From: Burkholderiales bacterium | GTDB lineage: Bacteria > Pseudomonadota > Gammaproteobacteria > Burkholderiales > SG8-39 | Length of the DNA stretch: 36,612 nt | Direction: 5' to 3' | Assembly (NCBI GenBank): GCA_023383795.1 | Contig: JAHDYJ010000023.1 | Coordinates: 12,288 to 48,899, forward strand | In this document: one piece after another, positions 25,445 to 33,749 of the stretch | How the letters are laid out: each line of letters opens with the position of its first letter | Numbering within the stretch: position 1 is the first letter of the stretch | Notes under the pieces: model-generated | What the model was told of the DNA's origin: nothing | Databases searched by the model: none | The model's input: only the letters and a program-made list of their open reading frames with translations | Program-made: the position numbers and the translations under genes

Positions 25445-26856
25445 CGTTCGGCGACCCTCCGTGCGAACCAGGTTGCGGGCTGCAGCAGCACGAGCATGGC
25501 CAGGAACTCGACGCGGCCGAGCAGCATGTCTGCGGCGAGCACCGCCTTCAGCCCGGCCGGTAGCGACTCGGCGGTGATGCCGGTGCTCAAGCCTACCGTG
25601 CCGAGCGCCGACACCACTTCGAACAGGCTGTCGAGCGGATCGTACCCCGCAATCACGAACGGCAGCCAGGACGCGACCGCGAACAGGATGAATGTCAGGA
25701 CCAGCACGAGCGCGCGCAGCGCCTCGCGATCCTCGATTCGCCGCCCTTGCAGATGCAGCTCGGCCACGGCGCGCGGCGGCATCGCCATGCGGCGCAGCAT
25801 CAGCCGCGCCGCCTTGGCGGCGAGCACCAGCCGGAGCAGCTTGATGCCGCCCGCCGTCGAGCCGACCGCGCCGCCGATGCACATCGCGGCCAGCAGCACG
25901 ACCTTCGAGGCGGCGTCGAGCGCTGCGGCTGGCGCGCTCGCGAATCCGGTCGTCGTCTGCGCCGAGACGCCGAGCAGTACGCGGTCGAGCAGCGGCAGGT
26001 CCCCCCCGGCGCCGAGCAGTGCGAGCGCGACGCAGACGCCCGTCGCGAGCAGGGCGAGCGCGCGCAGCTCGACGTCCGACGCGACGCGCCGCCAGTCGCC
26101 GCGCGCTGCCGCGGCGTAGAGCGGCAACGCCACCGCGCCGGCGAGCCCGGTCGCGATCACCGCGACGCGCGCGCCGCCGCCGTACGCGGCGAGACCATCC
26201 TGGTGCGGCGCGAAGCCGCCGGTGGAGACGCCTGCGAGCGAGTAGGCCAGGGCGTCGAACGCCCCGACGCCCACGGCGAGCAGCACGGCGAGCACGGCGG
26301 CGGTTAGGGCGATGTAGGCCGCGAGCATGCGGCGCGCGAAGGCCGCGGCCGTGGTCGCCAGATGCTCGCCGACCGGCGCCGGCTCGATCAGCCGCCGCGA
26401 CGCGACGTCGCTTTCGGCGAGCAGCACGACCGACAGCACGACGATGCCGAGGCCGCCGCACCATTGCAGCCAGGCGCGCGCGAACAGCACCGAGCGGGGC
26501 AGCGCGTCGACGTTGGCGATGAGCGTCAGGCCGGTGGTCGTCAGGCCGGAGATCGACTCGAACAGCGCCGTGCCCGGCGCGAGGCCGGCGGCGGCGAGCG
26601 GGAACGCCATCGCGGCGGCGCCGAGCAGGTACGCGAGGGCGGTCACGACCAGCGCCTCGTTGGTCTGGACGCTGCGCGGCGCCGGTCGTCGCGCGAGCGA
26701 GAAGCCGGCGCCTGCGAGGACGAGCGTCACCAGGGCGAAGCGCGACGCGACGTCGGGCTCGGCGAGCGCCGCCGCCACGAGCGCCGGCACGAGGGCGACG
26801 CCCGCCAGCGCCACGGCGAGCTGACCCAGGTACTTGGCCACCACCGGCAGCCGCAC
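25441..26856 (-). CDS. trkH: Potassium uptake protein TrkH-family
   Basis: TrkH is the K+-conducting membrane subunit. The 471-residue protein has about ten to twelve membrane segments and the repeated pore loops of the SKT family: FESISGLTTTGLTLI, YSLAGVSTGGFAPH, LGVSAQTTTGFAS and FEVVSALGTVGLSTGI, each with the filter glycine. WCGGLGIVVLSVVLL and GGAVGSTAGGIKLLRL are also typical TrkH. I start at GTG 26856 (VRLPVVAKYLG) because a good promoter lies 10 bp upstream and the upstream frame is not TrkH-like. It is translationally coupled to trkA. Confidence 0.92.
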   Translation of the reverse strand: MRLPVVAKYLGQLAVALAGVALVPALVAAALAEPDVASRFALVTLVLAGAGFSLARRPAPRSVQTNEALVVTALAYLLGAAAMAFPLAAAGLAPGTALFESISGLTTTGLTLIANVDALPRSVLFARAWLQWCGGLGIVVLSVVLLAESDVASRRLIEPAPVGEHLATTAAAFARRMLAAYIALTAAVLAVLLAVGVGAFDALAYSLAGVSTGGFAPHQDGLAAYGGGARVAVIATGLAGAVALPLYAAAARGDWRRVASDVELRALALLATGVCVALALLGAGGDLPLLDRVLLGVSAQTTTGFASAPAAALDAASKVVLLAAMCIGGAVGSTAGGIKLLRLVLAAKAARLMLRRMAMPPRAVAELHLQGRRIEDREALRALVLVLTFILFAVASWLPFVIAGYDPLDSLFEVVSALGTVGLSTGITAESLPAGLKAVLAADMLLGRVEFLAMLVLLQPATWFARRVAER

Positions 26857-26866
26857 GCCGTAGGTC

Positions 26867-26895
26867 AGTGTAGCGAACGCCTGCGCCTCGGCCAA
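26867..26895 (-). promoter_or_regulatory. Sigma-70-type promoter of trkH-trkA
   Basis: On the minus strand TTGGCC (complement of 26890-26895) is followed after exactly 17 bp by TACACT (complement of 26867-26872). The -10 ends 10 bp before the trkH GTG, predicting a leaderless or near-leaderless message. Confidence 0.55.
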
Positions 26896-26959
26896 TCGCG
26901 TGCCGCTCCCAATGGCGAATCCGTGCCCGGCGAGTATGCCGCCGTTGCGGCGCGCGCGG

Positions 26960-28021
26960 CTAGAAGGCGCGCGCCGGTTCCCGGGCGGCGCGGGAGACGC
27001 CCTCGAGCGAGCGCGACTCGCCGTGCTTGAGTACCCAGAAGACCTCGGGCGAGAGGCCCCGCCCGGCGAGCGCCTCGCGCAGGCGCGCGGGCGGCTCGTA
27101 CAGCGACTCGTCGGTGAGATCGTCGAACGTGCCCCAGTGGATCGCGACCGAGCGGCGCGCGGCGAGGTCGAGATGGATCTGCACCGCCTCCGTGGGGTCG
27201 ACGTGCATCGCCTGCATGAACCAGCGCGGCGCATAGCCGCCGATCGGGATCGCCGCGAGGTCGACCGGCCCCACGCGCGCGGCGATGTCGCGGAAGTCGC
27301 GCGAGTAGCCCGTGTCGCCGGCGAAGAAGAAGCGCAGATCCGGATGCGCGACGACGAAGCCGCCCCACAGCGTCCGGTTGCGGTCCCAGGGCGTGCGCGC
27401 GCTCCAGTGCTGCACCGGAACGAACCGGATCTCGGCGCCGCGCAGGCGGCGCGTCTCCCACCAGTCGAGCTCCTCGACCGATTCGATGCCGAGCGCGGCG
27501 AACCACGGCCTCAGTCCGAGTCCGGCGAAGAAGACCGGCGGGCCGCCCGGCTGCGCCGCGAGCGCGCGCACCGACGCGGCGTCGAGGTGGTCGTAGTGGC
27601 TGTGCGAGACGAGAACGGCGTCGATGTGCGGCAGGTCCGCGAGCGCGATGGCCGGCGGCACCACGCGCCGCGGCCCGGCGAACGCGAGCGGCGACGCGCG
27701 CTCGGAGAACTGCGGGTCGGTGAGGAAATTGAGCCCGCCGACGCGCAGCAGGAGCGTCGCGTGACCGATCCACGTCACGCTCGGATTCGCCAGCTCGCCG
27801 CGCGCGACGACCTCGAAGCGGTAGCCTTCCGCCGGCTTGCGCGGCCGGCCCTCGCGCCAGCGCTCCCGCTGCCACTTCCAGTAGCCCTGCGGTCCCGCGT
27901 GCGGATAGTTGTTGCGGAAGCCCGCGGGCGTGTGGTGCGGCTTTGCGGGATCGTAGTACGGGTTGGGCATCGCGCAGGCCGTGACCAGCACGGCGAGGCA
28001 GGTCGACACGAGGCGGCGCAT
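26960..28021 (-). CDS. Metallo-beta-lactamase-fold lipoprotein (RomA/NAPE-PLD-like)
   Basis: The 353-residue protein has a lipoprotein signal (LAVLVTAC, lipobox cysteine C16) followed by Ala, which favours the outer membrane. A YDPAKPHHTPAGFRNNYP segment and a WKWQRER region precede a metallo-hydrolase domain with the zinc motif VSHSHYDHLD (H140, H142, D144, H145). Later ligands lie in PVQHWSAR, FFAGDTGYS and AIHWGTF. This matches the RomA / N-acyl-phosphatidylethanolamine phospholipase D-like branch of the superfamily, so a lipid or phosphodiester substrate is plausible but unproven. I use ATG 28019-28021; an ATG 12 codons upstream would blur the signal peptide. It lies 103 bp upstream of trkH on the same strand. 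Confidence 0.87.
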   Translation of the reverse strand: MRRLVSTCLAVLVTACAMPNPYYDPAKPHHTPAGFRNNYPHAGPQGYWKWQRERWREGRPRKPAEGYRFEVVARGELANPSVTWIGHATLLLRVGGLNFLTDPQFSERASPLAFAGPRRVVPPAIALADLPHIDAVLVSHSHYDHLDAASVRALAAQPGGPPVFFAGLGLRPWFAALGIESVEELDWWETRRLRGAEIRFVPVQHWSARTPWDRNRTLWGGFVVAHPDLRFFFAGDTGYSRDFRDIAARVGPVDLAAIPIGGYAPRWFMQAMHVDPTEAVQIHLDLAARRSVAIHWGTFDDLTDESLYEPPARLREALAGRGLSPEVFWVLKHGESRSLEGVSRAAREPARAF

Positions 28022-28091
28022 GATCGGAGCGGACGCAGCGCAGATGATACGCCGCATGCGCGGCGGCCGAGGCTCCCGCGCGGGAGCGGAC

Positions 28092-28280
28092 TAGAAGCTA
28101 TCTCAAAAATCGCGGCCGTGCTTCTTCCCGAACCGAGGTCGTACGAACAAGGGGCAGATTGCCCCTTGTATATCCCCGCACGAACAAGGGGCCCGAGGGA
28201 AGGGTTGGGACCCTTCCCTTCCCAACCGCCCTTGTAGATCCCCTCTTCGCGACCGCATTCGCATTTTGAGACAGGTTCTA
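28092..28280. mobile_element. MITE-like non-coding element between the MBL gene and phr
   Basis: The ends form imperfect terminal inverted repeats: TAGAAGCTATCTCAAAA at 28092 and, read from 28280 on the other strand, TAGAACCTGTCTCAAAA (15 of 17 identical). Both ends begin with TA, which could be a TA target duplication. The interior is made of hairpins: arms 28147-28155/28161-28169 (ACAAGGGGC, perfect) and 28197-28205/28210-28218 (GGGAAGGGT, perfect), plus ACAAGGG 28184-28190 pairing with 28229-28235. No transposase is encoded. The AT-richer ends and T/A runs stand out from the flanking GC-rich genes. Confidence 0.6.
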
Positions 28281-29711
28281 ATCGCGCTTCCGTCTTCGCG
28301 CCCGCGCATAGCGCTCGAGTGCGACCTGCCGCGCCGCGGCGTGATCGACGACCGGCGGCGGATAGTCGCGCCCGATCGTGACGCCGCAGGCTGCCTGGTC
28401 GCCGGGCGTCATCCGCCACGGCGCGTGGACGAACTTGTCCGGTACGCGCGCGAGCTCCGGCACGTAGCGGCGGATGAAGCGGCCCTGCGGGTCGAACCTC
28501 TCGGACTGTGCGACCGGGTTGAAGATCCGGAAGTAGGGCTGCGCGTCGCAGCCGGTCGAGGCGGCCCACTGCCAGCCGCCGTTGTTCGCCGCGAGATCGA
28601 AGTCGTTCAGGCGCTCGGCGAAGTACCGCTCGCCCCGGCGCCAGTCGACGTGCAGGTCCTTCACGAGGAATGATGCCGCGACCATGCGCAGGCGGTTGTG
28701 CACGTAGCCGGTGCGGTTGAGCTGGCGCATCGCCGCGTCGACGAGCGGGTAGCCGGTGCGCCCCTCGCACCAGGCGGCGAACCGCACGGGGTCGTTGTCC
28801 CACTCGAGCGCATCGAACTCCGGCTTGAACGCGTGATCGACGACGCGCGGATGATGGTCGAGGATCATGAAGTAGAAGTCGCGCCAGACGAGCTCGGAGA
28901 GCCAGGTCTGCGCGCCGCGCCCGCCGCGCGCATGTGCGCGCCCGACGAGCTCGCGGATCGAGATCGTCCCGAAGCGCAGGTGCACCGACAGGTAGGACGG
29001 GCCTTTGAGCGCGGGGTAGTCGCGGCGCCGGTGGTAGTCGTCGATGCGCTCGAGGAAATCCTCGAGGAGCCGCCGCGCGCCCGACATGCCGGTCGGGATG
29101 CCGAGCGCGCCGAGGTCGGTGGGACGGAAGCCGATGTCGGCGAGCGCGAGATCGCGCCGCTCGCCCGGCGGCGCGAGCCGGTCCGCGTGCTCCGCGACCG
29201 GGAAGGGCGCGAGATCGCCCGGCGCGAGCCGGCGCAGCCACGCGTTCTTGTAGGGGGTGAACACCGCGAACGGCGCGCCGCCGGCGGTCCGCACCTCGTC
29301 GCGCTCGAAGATCACCTGATCCTTGCACGTCACGAAGGCGACGCCCTGCGCGGCGAGCGACGCCCGCACCGCGGCATCGCGCGCCTTGGCGGCCGGCTCG
29401 TAGTCGTGGTTCGCATGGACGGCGCGCACGCCGAGCCGCGCCGCGAGGCGCGGGATCTCCTCGCGCGCGCGCCCGTGCACGACGATCAGCCCGCCGCCGC
29501 GCTCGGCCAGCGCGGCGTCGAGCTCGCAGGCGGCGTGCCAGATGAACTCGACGCGGCGGTCGGTGCGAGTGGGCAAAGCGTCCAGGATCTCGGTGTCGAA
29601 GCAGAACGCGCAGTAGACCGCACGGCTCCCCTGCAGCGCCCGCGACAGCGCCGCGTGATCGGCGAAGCGCAGATCGCGGCGGAACCAGACCAGGGCGGCG
29701 TCGTGCGTCAC
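28278..29711 (-). CDS. phr: Deoxyribodipyrimidine photolyase (class I CPD photolyase)
   Basis: Photolyase splits UV-induced pyrimidine dimers using light and FADH-. The 477-residue protein has the N-terminal antenna domain (ALVWFRRDLRFADHAAL) and a C-terminal FAD domain. Visible FAD-domain motifs are LKGPSYLSVHLRFGTIS, WLSELVWRDFYF, GRTGYPLVDAAMRQL, TGYVHNRLRMVAASFLVKDL, ANNGGWQWAASTGCDAQPYF and FNPVAQSERFDPQG. These match the E. coli type. I start at GTG 29711 (VTHDAALVWFRRDL); no good ribosome-binding site is visible. The stop codon TAG coincides with the end of the adjacent MITE-like element, so the last residues (RARRRKRD) may have been trimmed or extended by that insertion. Divergent from yqgE. 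Confidence 0.95.
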   Translation of the reverse strand: MTHDAALVWFRRDLRFADHAALSRALQGSRAVYCAFCFDTEILDALPTRTDRRVEFIWHAACELDAALAERGGGLIVVHGRAREEIPRLAARLGVRAVHANHDYEPAAKARDAAVRASLAAQGVAFVTCKDQVIFERDEVRTAGGAPFAVFTPYKNAWLRRLAPGDLAPFPVAEHADRLAPPGERRDLALADIGFRPTDLGALGIPTGMSGARRLLEDFLERIDDYHRRRDYPALKGPSYLSVHLRFGTISIRELVGRAHARGGRGAQTWLSELVWRDFYFMILDHHPRVVDHAFKPEFDALEWDNDPVRFAAWCEGRTGYPLVDAAMRQLNRTGYVHNRLRMVAASFLVKDLHVDWRRGERYFAERLNDFDLAANNGGWQWAASTGCDAQPYFRIFNPVAQSERFDPQGRFIRRYVPELARVPDKFVHAPWRMTPGDQAACGVTIGRDYPPPVVDHAAARQVALERYARARRRKRD

Positions 29712-29849
29712 GGAGGGGGCGGGCAATTCGGGTGGGCGGACCGGGCCGGAAAGCCTACCCGGAATCACGGCGTGTATCCGCCGCCTCTTGCATGGCTTCC
29801 GGGCCTCTCCGGGCCGGGGGCGCACCGAACCCGGGCGCGGGTTTGACCG

Positions 29850-29855
29850 TAGAAT
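29850..29855 (+). promoter_or_regulatory. Possible -10 box for yqgE and the pyr block
   Basis: TAGAAT ends 9 bp before the GTG start of yqgE. The 153-bp gap to the divergent phr gene holds no clear -35 at 17 bp, and TTGACC at 29843-29848 is too close to be one. This is a weak call. Confidence 0.3.
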
Positions 29856-29864
29856 AGCGGGGGC

Positions 29865-30425
29865 GTGCAGAGCGTGGACCTGACCCACCACTTCCTGATC
29901 GCCATGCCGAGCATGGCCGACCCCTATTTTGCGCGCACGCTCACCTACATCTGCGAGCACAATGAGAACGGCGCGCTCGGCGTCGTGATCAACCGGCCGA
30001 TCGAGCTCACCGTCGCCGGGCTGTTCGAGCGGCTGGACCTGAAGCTCGACGTCGACGCGCTGCGCGAGGAGCCGGTGTTCTTCGGCGGACCGGTGCAGAC
30101 CGACCGCGGGTTCGTGCTGCACGCCCCGGTGGGCGAGTGGGGGTCGACGCTGCCGGTGCGCGCGGGGATCGGGCTCACCACGTCGCGCGACATCCTCGAG
30201 GCGGTCGGCGCGGGCGCCGGACCGGGCAAGCTGATCATCACGCTCGGCTACGCCGGGTGGTCGGCCGGCCAGCTCGAGCACGAGCTCCAGCAGAACGCAT
30301 GGCTGACGGTCGAGGCGCAGGAGCGGGTGATCTTCGACCTGCCGGCCGAGGAGCGCCTGCCGGCGGCGATGGATCTTCTCGGCGTGACGTTCGCCAGCCT
30401 CTCGGACGGGGCCGGGCATGCCTGA
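29865..30425 (+). CDS. yqgE: YqgE/AlgH family protein
   Basis: The 186-residue protein is a typical YqgE/AlgH member: [55 protein letters not shown], the [20 protein letters not shown] block and a conserved C-terminal segment. The fold is known but the biochemical role is not settled; AlgH was first tied to alginate control in Pseudomonas. GTG 29865 is used; GTG 29874 (VDLTHHFLI) is a possible shorter start. Its stop overlaps the apparent ruvX start by 8 bp, and yqgE-ruvX pairing is widespread. Confidence 0.92.
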   Translation: MQSVDLTHHFLIAMPSMADPYFARTLTYICEHNENGALGVVINRPIELTVAGLFERLDLKLDVDALREEPVFFGGPVQTDRGFVLHAPVGEWGSTLPVRAGIGLTTSRDILEAVGAGAGPGKLIITLGYAGWSAGQLEHELQQNAWLTVEAQERVIFDLPAEERLPAAMDLLGVTFASLSDGAGHA

Positions 30426-30945
30426 CCCGGTAATGGGTGATGAGCAATGGGTGACGGGTAGAGACCGGATCGACGAAGCGCTGGCGCCTGTGACTCGTCG
30501 CCCATCACCCATCACCCGTCACCCGGAAAGCGAGACGGTCCTCGCCTTCGACTACGGCGAGCGCTTCGTCGGTGTCGCGGTCGGCGACACCGGCGTCGGC
30601 GTCGCGCATCCGCTCGCGACCATTGCGGCGGCCGCGGCGGCGCGCCGGTTCGCCGCCATCGCGGAGCTCGTCCGCGAGTGGCAGCCGTCGCGCCTCGTGG
30701 TCGGGTTGCCGCTCTCGCTCGACGGCGAGGAGCAGGAGATCTCCCGGCGCGCGCGGCGCTTTGCGCGGCAGCTCGAGGGCCGCTTCGGGCTGCCGGTCGC
30801 CCTGCAGGACGAGCGCCTCTCCTCCACCGAGGCCGCGTCACGGCTGCGCGCGATCGGGCGCGGCGGGCGCCGCGACCGCGACCTGACCCACCCGGTGGCC
30901 GCGCAGGTCGTGCTGCAGGCCTACCTGGACGAGCGCGGCCGGTGA
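30418..30945 (+). CDS. ruvX: RuvX/YqgF putative Holliday junction resolvase
   Basis: RuvX is an RNase H-fold nuclease implicated in 16S rRNA 5' processing and branched-DNA resolution. The core (about residues 40-175) has the catalytic aspartate in [44 protein letters not shown] and, near the end, [14 protein letters not shown]; the family aspartate before VAAQ is replaced by histidine in THPVAAQ, although a D lies three residues earlier. About 38 N-terminal residues ([14 protein letters not shown]...) are not family-like: they are the translation of an imperfect palindrome at 30435-30517. The ATG at 30418 overlaps yqgE, so the true start may be internal. Downstream pyrR overlaps as GTGA. Confidence 0.88.
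   Translation: MPDPVMGDEQWVTGRDRIDEALAPVTRRPSPITRHPESETVLAFDYGERFVGVAVGDTGVGVAHPLATIAAAAAARRFAAIAELVREWQPSRLVVGLPLSLDGEEQEISRRARRFARQLEGRFGLPVALQDERLSSTEAASRLRAIGRGGRRDRDLTHPVAAQVVLQAYLDERGR
30435..30517. repeat. Imperfect inverted repeat inside the 5' end of ruvX
   Basis: Arm 30435-30459 (GGGTGATGAGCAATGG...) and the complement of 30493-30517 (GGGTGATGGGTGATGG...) match at 20 of 25 positions, with 33 bp between. Each arm is built of GGGTGATG-like steps. It is intergenic-repeat-like sequence that has become part of a reading frame. Confidence 0.65.
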
Positions 30946-31445
30946 GCGTCGCGCTGCCCGACGCCGAGCGCGTGTACGCGGAGCTCGTGCGCCAGCTCGA
31001 GCCGCTCGTCACCCCCGAGACCGGCATGGTCGGCATCCAGACCGGCGGCGCGTGGGTGGCCGAGCGCCTGCACCGCGATCTCGGCCTCGTCGTGCCGCTC
31101 GGCACGCTGAACATCTCGTTCTACCGCGACGACTACGCGAGCTCGGGTCTGCACGCGAACGTGCGGCCGAGCCAGATCCCGTTCGACGTGAACGGCCGGC
31201 GCCTCCTGCTCGTCGACGACGTGCTCTTCACCGGCCGCACCGTGCGCGGCGCGATGAACGAGCTTTTCGACTACGGCCGGCCGGAGTCGATCGGTCTCGT
31301 CGTGCTGGTCGACCGCGGCGGGCGGCAGCTCCCGATCTGCGCCCAGATCGTCGGCGCGACGCTCGCGGTGCCGGCGGGCGCGAAGCTCGACCTGCGGCGC
31401 GACGGCGCCGGGCGGCTGTCGCTGCACCTCGAGCCGGGGGGCTGA
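30942..31445 (+). CDS. pyrR: Pyrimidine operon regulator / uracil phosphoribosyltransferase PyrR
   Basis: PyrR-family proteins have the phosphoribosyltransferase fold; in Bacillus PyrR binds pyr mRNA and also converts uracil plus PRPP to UMP. The 167-residue protein has [23 protein letters not shown] (PyrR flexible loop region), the PRPP signature [19 protein letters not shown], and [20 protein letters not shown] 30942 overlaps the ruvX stop by four bases. It is followed after 2 bp by pyrB. I see no PyrR-type RNA antiterminator in the window, so an RNA-binding role here is not shown. Confidence 0.92.
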   Translation: MSVALPDAERVYAELVRQLEPLVTPETGMVGIQTGGAWVAERLHRDLGLVVPLGTLNISFYRDDYASSGLHANVRPSQIPFDVNGRRLLLVDDVLFTGRTVRGAMNELFDYGRPESIGLVVLVDRGGRQLPICAQIVGATLAVPAGAKLDLRRDGAGRLSLHLEPGG

Positions 31446-31447
31446 GC

Positions 31448-32404
31448 GTGGCGCGCAACCTGCAGCTGAACGAGAAGGGCGAGCTGCAGCACCTGCTCAC
31501 GATCGAGGGGCTGCCGCGCGAGATCATCGTGCGCATCCTCGACACCGCGGCGTCGTTCGTCGGCGTGACCGAGCGCGAGGTGAAGAAGGTGCCGCTGCTG
31601 CGCGGCAAGAGCGTCTTCAACCTCTTCTTCGAGGCCTCGACGCGCACGCGCACCACGTTCGAGATCGCGGCCAAGCGGCTCTCGGCCGACGTCATCAACC
31701 TGAACATCAGCACCTCGTCGCAGAGCAAGGGCGAGACGCTGCTCGACACGATCGACAACCTGGCGGCGATGCACGCCGACATGTTCGTCGTGCGCCACGC
31801 GGCGAGCGGCGCCGCGCACCTGATCGCGCGTCACGTCGCCCCGCATCACCACGTCATCAACGCCGGCGACGGCCGCCACGCGCACCCGACCCAGGGGCTG
31901 CTCGACGCCTACACCATCCGGCACTACAAGCAGGATTTCACGCGGCTCTCGGTGGCGGTGGTGGGCGACATCCTGCACTCGCGCGTGGCGCGCTCGCTGA
32001 TCCACGCGCTCACCACGCTCGGCACGCCCGACGTGCGCGCGATCGGCCCGCAGACGCTGCTGCCGACCGGGGTCGAGAGTCTCGGCGTGCGCGTGTTCCA
32101 CGACATGCGCGAAGGGTTGCGCGACGTCGACGTGATCGTGATGCTGCGGCTGCAGAACGAGCGCATGAAGGGCCCGCTGCTGCCTTCCGCGCAGGAGTTC
32201 TTCAAGTGCTACGGCCTCACGGCCGAGAAGCTCGCGGTCGCGAAGCCCGACGCGATCGTGATGCACCCGGGCCCGATGAACCGCGGTGTCGAGATCGACT
32301 CGATGGTCGCCGACGGCCGCCAGGCGGTGATCCTGCCGCAGGTCACGTTCGGCATCGCGGTGCGCATGGCGGTCATGTCGCTCCTCGGGGGCGGCGCGGC
32401 ATGA
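31448..32404 (+). CDS. pyrB: Aspartate carbamoyltransferase catalytic subunit
   Basis: PyrB makes carbamoyl-aspartate, the first committed step of pyrimidine synthesis. The 318-residue protein has the carbamoyl phosphate signature [33 protein letters not shown] (catalytic loop with the Ser and Lys), [54 protein letters not shown] and [14 protein letters not shown]. No pyrI-type regulatory subunit is nearby, and the next gene is a defective dihydroorotase, as in the Pseudomonas-type ATCase. GTG start; the stop overlaps pyrC' (ATGA). Confidence 0.96.
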   Translation: MARNLQLNEKGELQHLLTIEGLPREIIVRILDTAASFVGVTEREVKKVPLLRGKSVFNLFFEASTRTRTTFEIAAKRLSADVINLNISTSSQSKGETLLDTIDNLAAMHADMFVVRHAASGAAHLIARHVAPHHHVINAGDGRHAHPTQGLLDAYTIRHYKQDFTRLSVAVVGDILHSRVARSLIHALTTLGTPDVRAIGPQTLLPTGVESLGVRVFHDMREGLRDVDVIVMLRLQNERMKGPLLPSAQEFFKCYGLTAEKLAVAKPDAIVMHPGPMNRGVEIDSMVADGRQAVILPQVTFGIAVRMAVMSLLGGGAA

Positions 32405-33681
32405 AGATCCACGTCCGCGGCGGGCGCCTGGTCGATCCGCAGCACCGGATCGACGGCGTGCGCGACCTCTTCGTCGCCGAGGGTCGCGTCGCCGGGGCGG
32501 GCGTCGCGCCGGCCGGGTTCCGCGCCGATCACGTGATCGACGCGACGGGCCTCGTCGTCGCTCCGGGACTGGTCGATCTCGCGGCGCGGCTGCGCGAGCC
32601 GGGGCTGGAGTACAAGGCGACGCTCGACTCGGAGCTCTACGCCGCGGTCGCCGGCGGCGTCACGAGCCTCGCCTGCCCGCCGGACACCGATCCGCCGCTC
32701 GACGAGCCGGGGCTCGTCGAGATGCTCAAGCGGCGCGCGCTCTCGCGCAATCTCGCACACGTGCACCCGGTCGGGGCGCTCACCGCCAAGCTCGAGGGCG
32801 CGCGGCTCGCCGAGATGGCGACGCTGCGCGACGCCGGCTGCGTCGCGTTCTCGCAGGCCGACGCGCCGATCGCGGACACCGCGGTGCTGTGGCGCGCGCT
32901 GCAGTACGCGGCGACGCTCGGGCTCCCGGTCTGGCTGCGGCCGCAGGACCCGATGCTCGCGCGCGACGGCGTCGCGCACGACGGCGAGGTCGCGACGCGG
33001 CTCGGGCTGCCGGGGATTCCGGCGTTCGCGGAGACTATCGCGGTCGGCACGATCCTCGAGCTCGTGCGCGCGACCGGCACGCGCGTGCACCTGTGCCGCC
33101 TGTCGACGGCGGCGGCCGCGGCGATGGTGCGCGCGGCGAAGGCCGACGGGCTGCCGGTCACGTGCGACGTCGGCGCGCACCACGTTCATCTGTCCGAGGT
33201 GGATCTCGCCGCCTACGACTCGCACTGCAACCTGGTGCCGCCGCTGCGCAGCCTGCGCGACCGCGACGCCCTGCGCGCGGGCCTCGCCGACGGCACGATC
33301 GATGCGATCTGCTCCGATCACACGCCGGTCGACGAGGACGCGAAGCAGATGCCGTTCGGAGAGTCGGCGCCGGGCGCGACCGGGCTGGAGTTGCTGCTGC
33401 CGCTCACCCTGAAGTGGGCGGCCGAGCACAAGCTCGCGCTCGCCGACGCGCTCGCGCGCGTCACCTGCGAGCCCGCCCGCATCCTGGGCATCGAGGCGGG
33501 GCATCTCGGCGCCGGGGCGCCGGCCGACGTGTGCATCTTCGATCCGGGGGCGTACGTCAAGGTCACCCCGGCGATGCTGAAGAGCCAGGGCAAGAACACG
33601 CCGTTCCTCGGCTACGAGCTGCCCGGGCGCGTGCGCTGTACGCTCGTGGCCGGGACCGTCAGGTACGAGGCCGGCGCGTGA
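32401..33681 (+). CDS. Dihydroorotase-like protein PyrC' lacking the metal HxH motif
   Basis: The 426-residue amidohydrolase-fold protein is related to class I dihydroorotases ([94 protein letters not shown]). The canonical D-x-H-x-H-x-R metal motif is replaced by D59-L-A-A-R-L-R65, so both metal-binding histidines are lost (A61 and R63). In Pseudomonas a similar pyrC' is inactive and needed for ATCase assembly with PyrB. The overlap with pyrB (ATGA) and the pyrR-pyrB-pyrC' order support the same role here. A separate active dihydroorotase should exist elsewhere in the genome. Confidence 0.9.
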   Translation: MKIHVRGGRLVDPQHRIDGVRDLFVAEGRVAGAGVAPAGFRADHVIDATGLVVAPGLVDLAARLREPGLEYKATLDSELYAAVAGGVTSLACPPDTDPPLDEPGLVEMLKRRALSRNLAHVHPVGALTAKLEGARLAEMATLRDAGCVAFSQADAPIADTAVLWRALQYAATLGLPVWLRPQDPMLARDGVAHDGEVATRLGLPGIPAFAETIAVGTILELVRATGTRVHLCRLSTAAAAAMVRAAKADGLPVTCDVGAHHVHLSEVDLAAYDSHCNLVPPLRSLRDRDALRAGLADGTIDAICSDHTPVDEDAKQMPFGESAPGATGLELLLPLTLKWAAEHKLALADALARVTCEPARILGIEAGHLGAGAPADVCIFDPGAYVKVTPAMLKSQGKNTPFLGYELPGRVRCTLVAGTVRYEAGA

Positions 33682-33749
33682 AGCGGAAAGCGCGAGTCGC
33701 GGAGCGCGCAGCGTAGGAAGCGCGCGGGCCCGCGACCCGCGCCGCCGGC

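Noticed and set aside
28103..28309. A 68-codon open frame on the minus strand in the MITE-like region, with repeated IYKG-type words in another frame
   Set aside because: The translation follows the hairpin repeats of the element, there is no ribosome-binding site, and the frame overlaps phr.
33723..33734. Palindrome CGCGGGCCCGCG between convergent pyrC' and the DUF167 gene
   Set aside because: It could help termination, but a 12-bp GC palindrome without loop or T-tract is expected by chance in this DNA.
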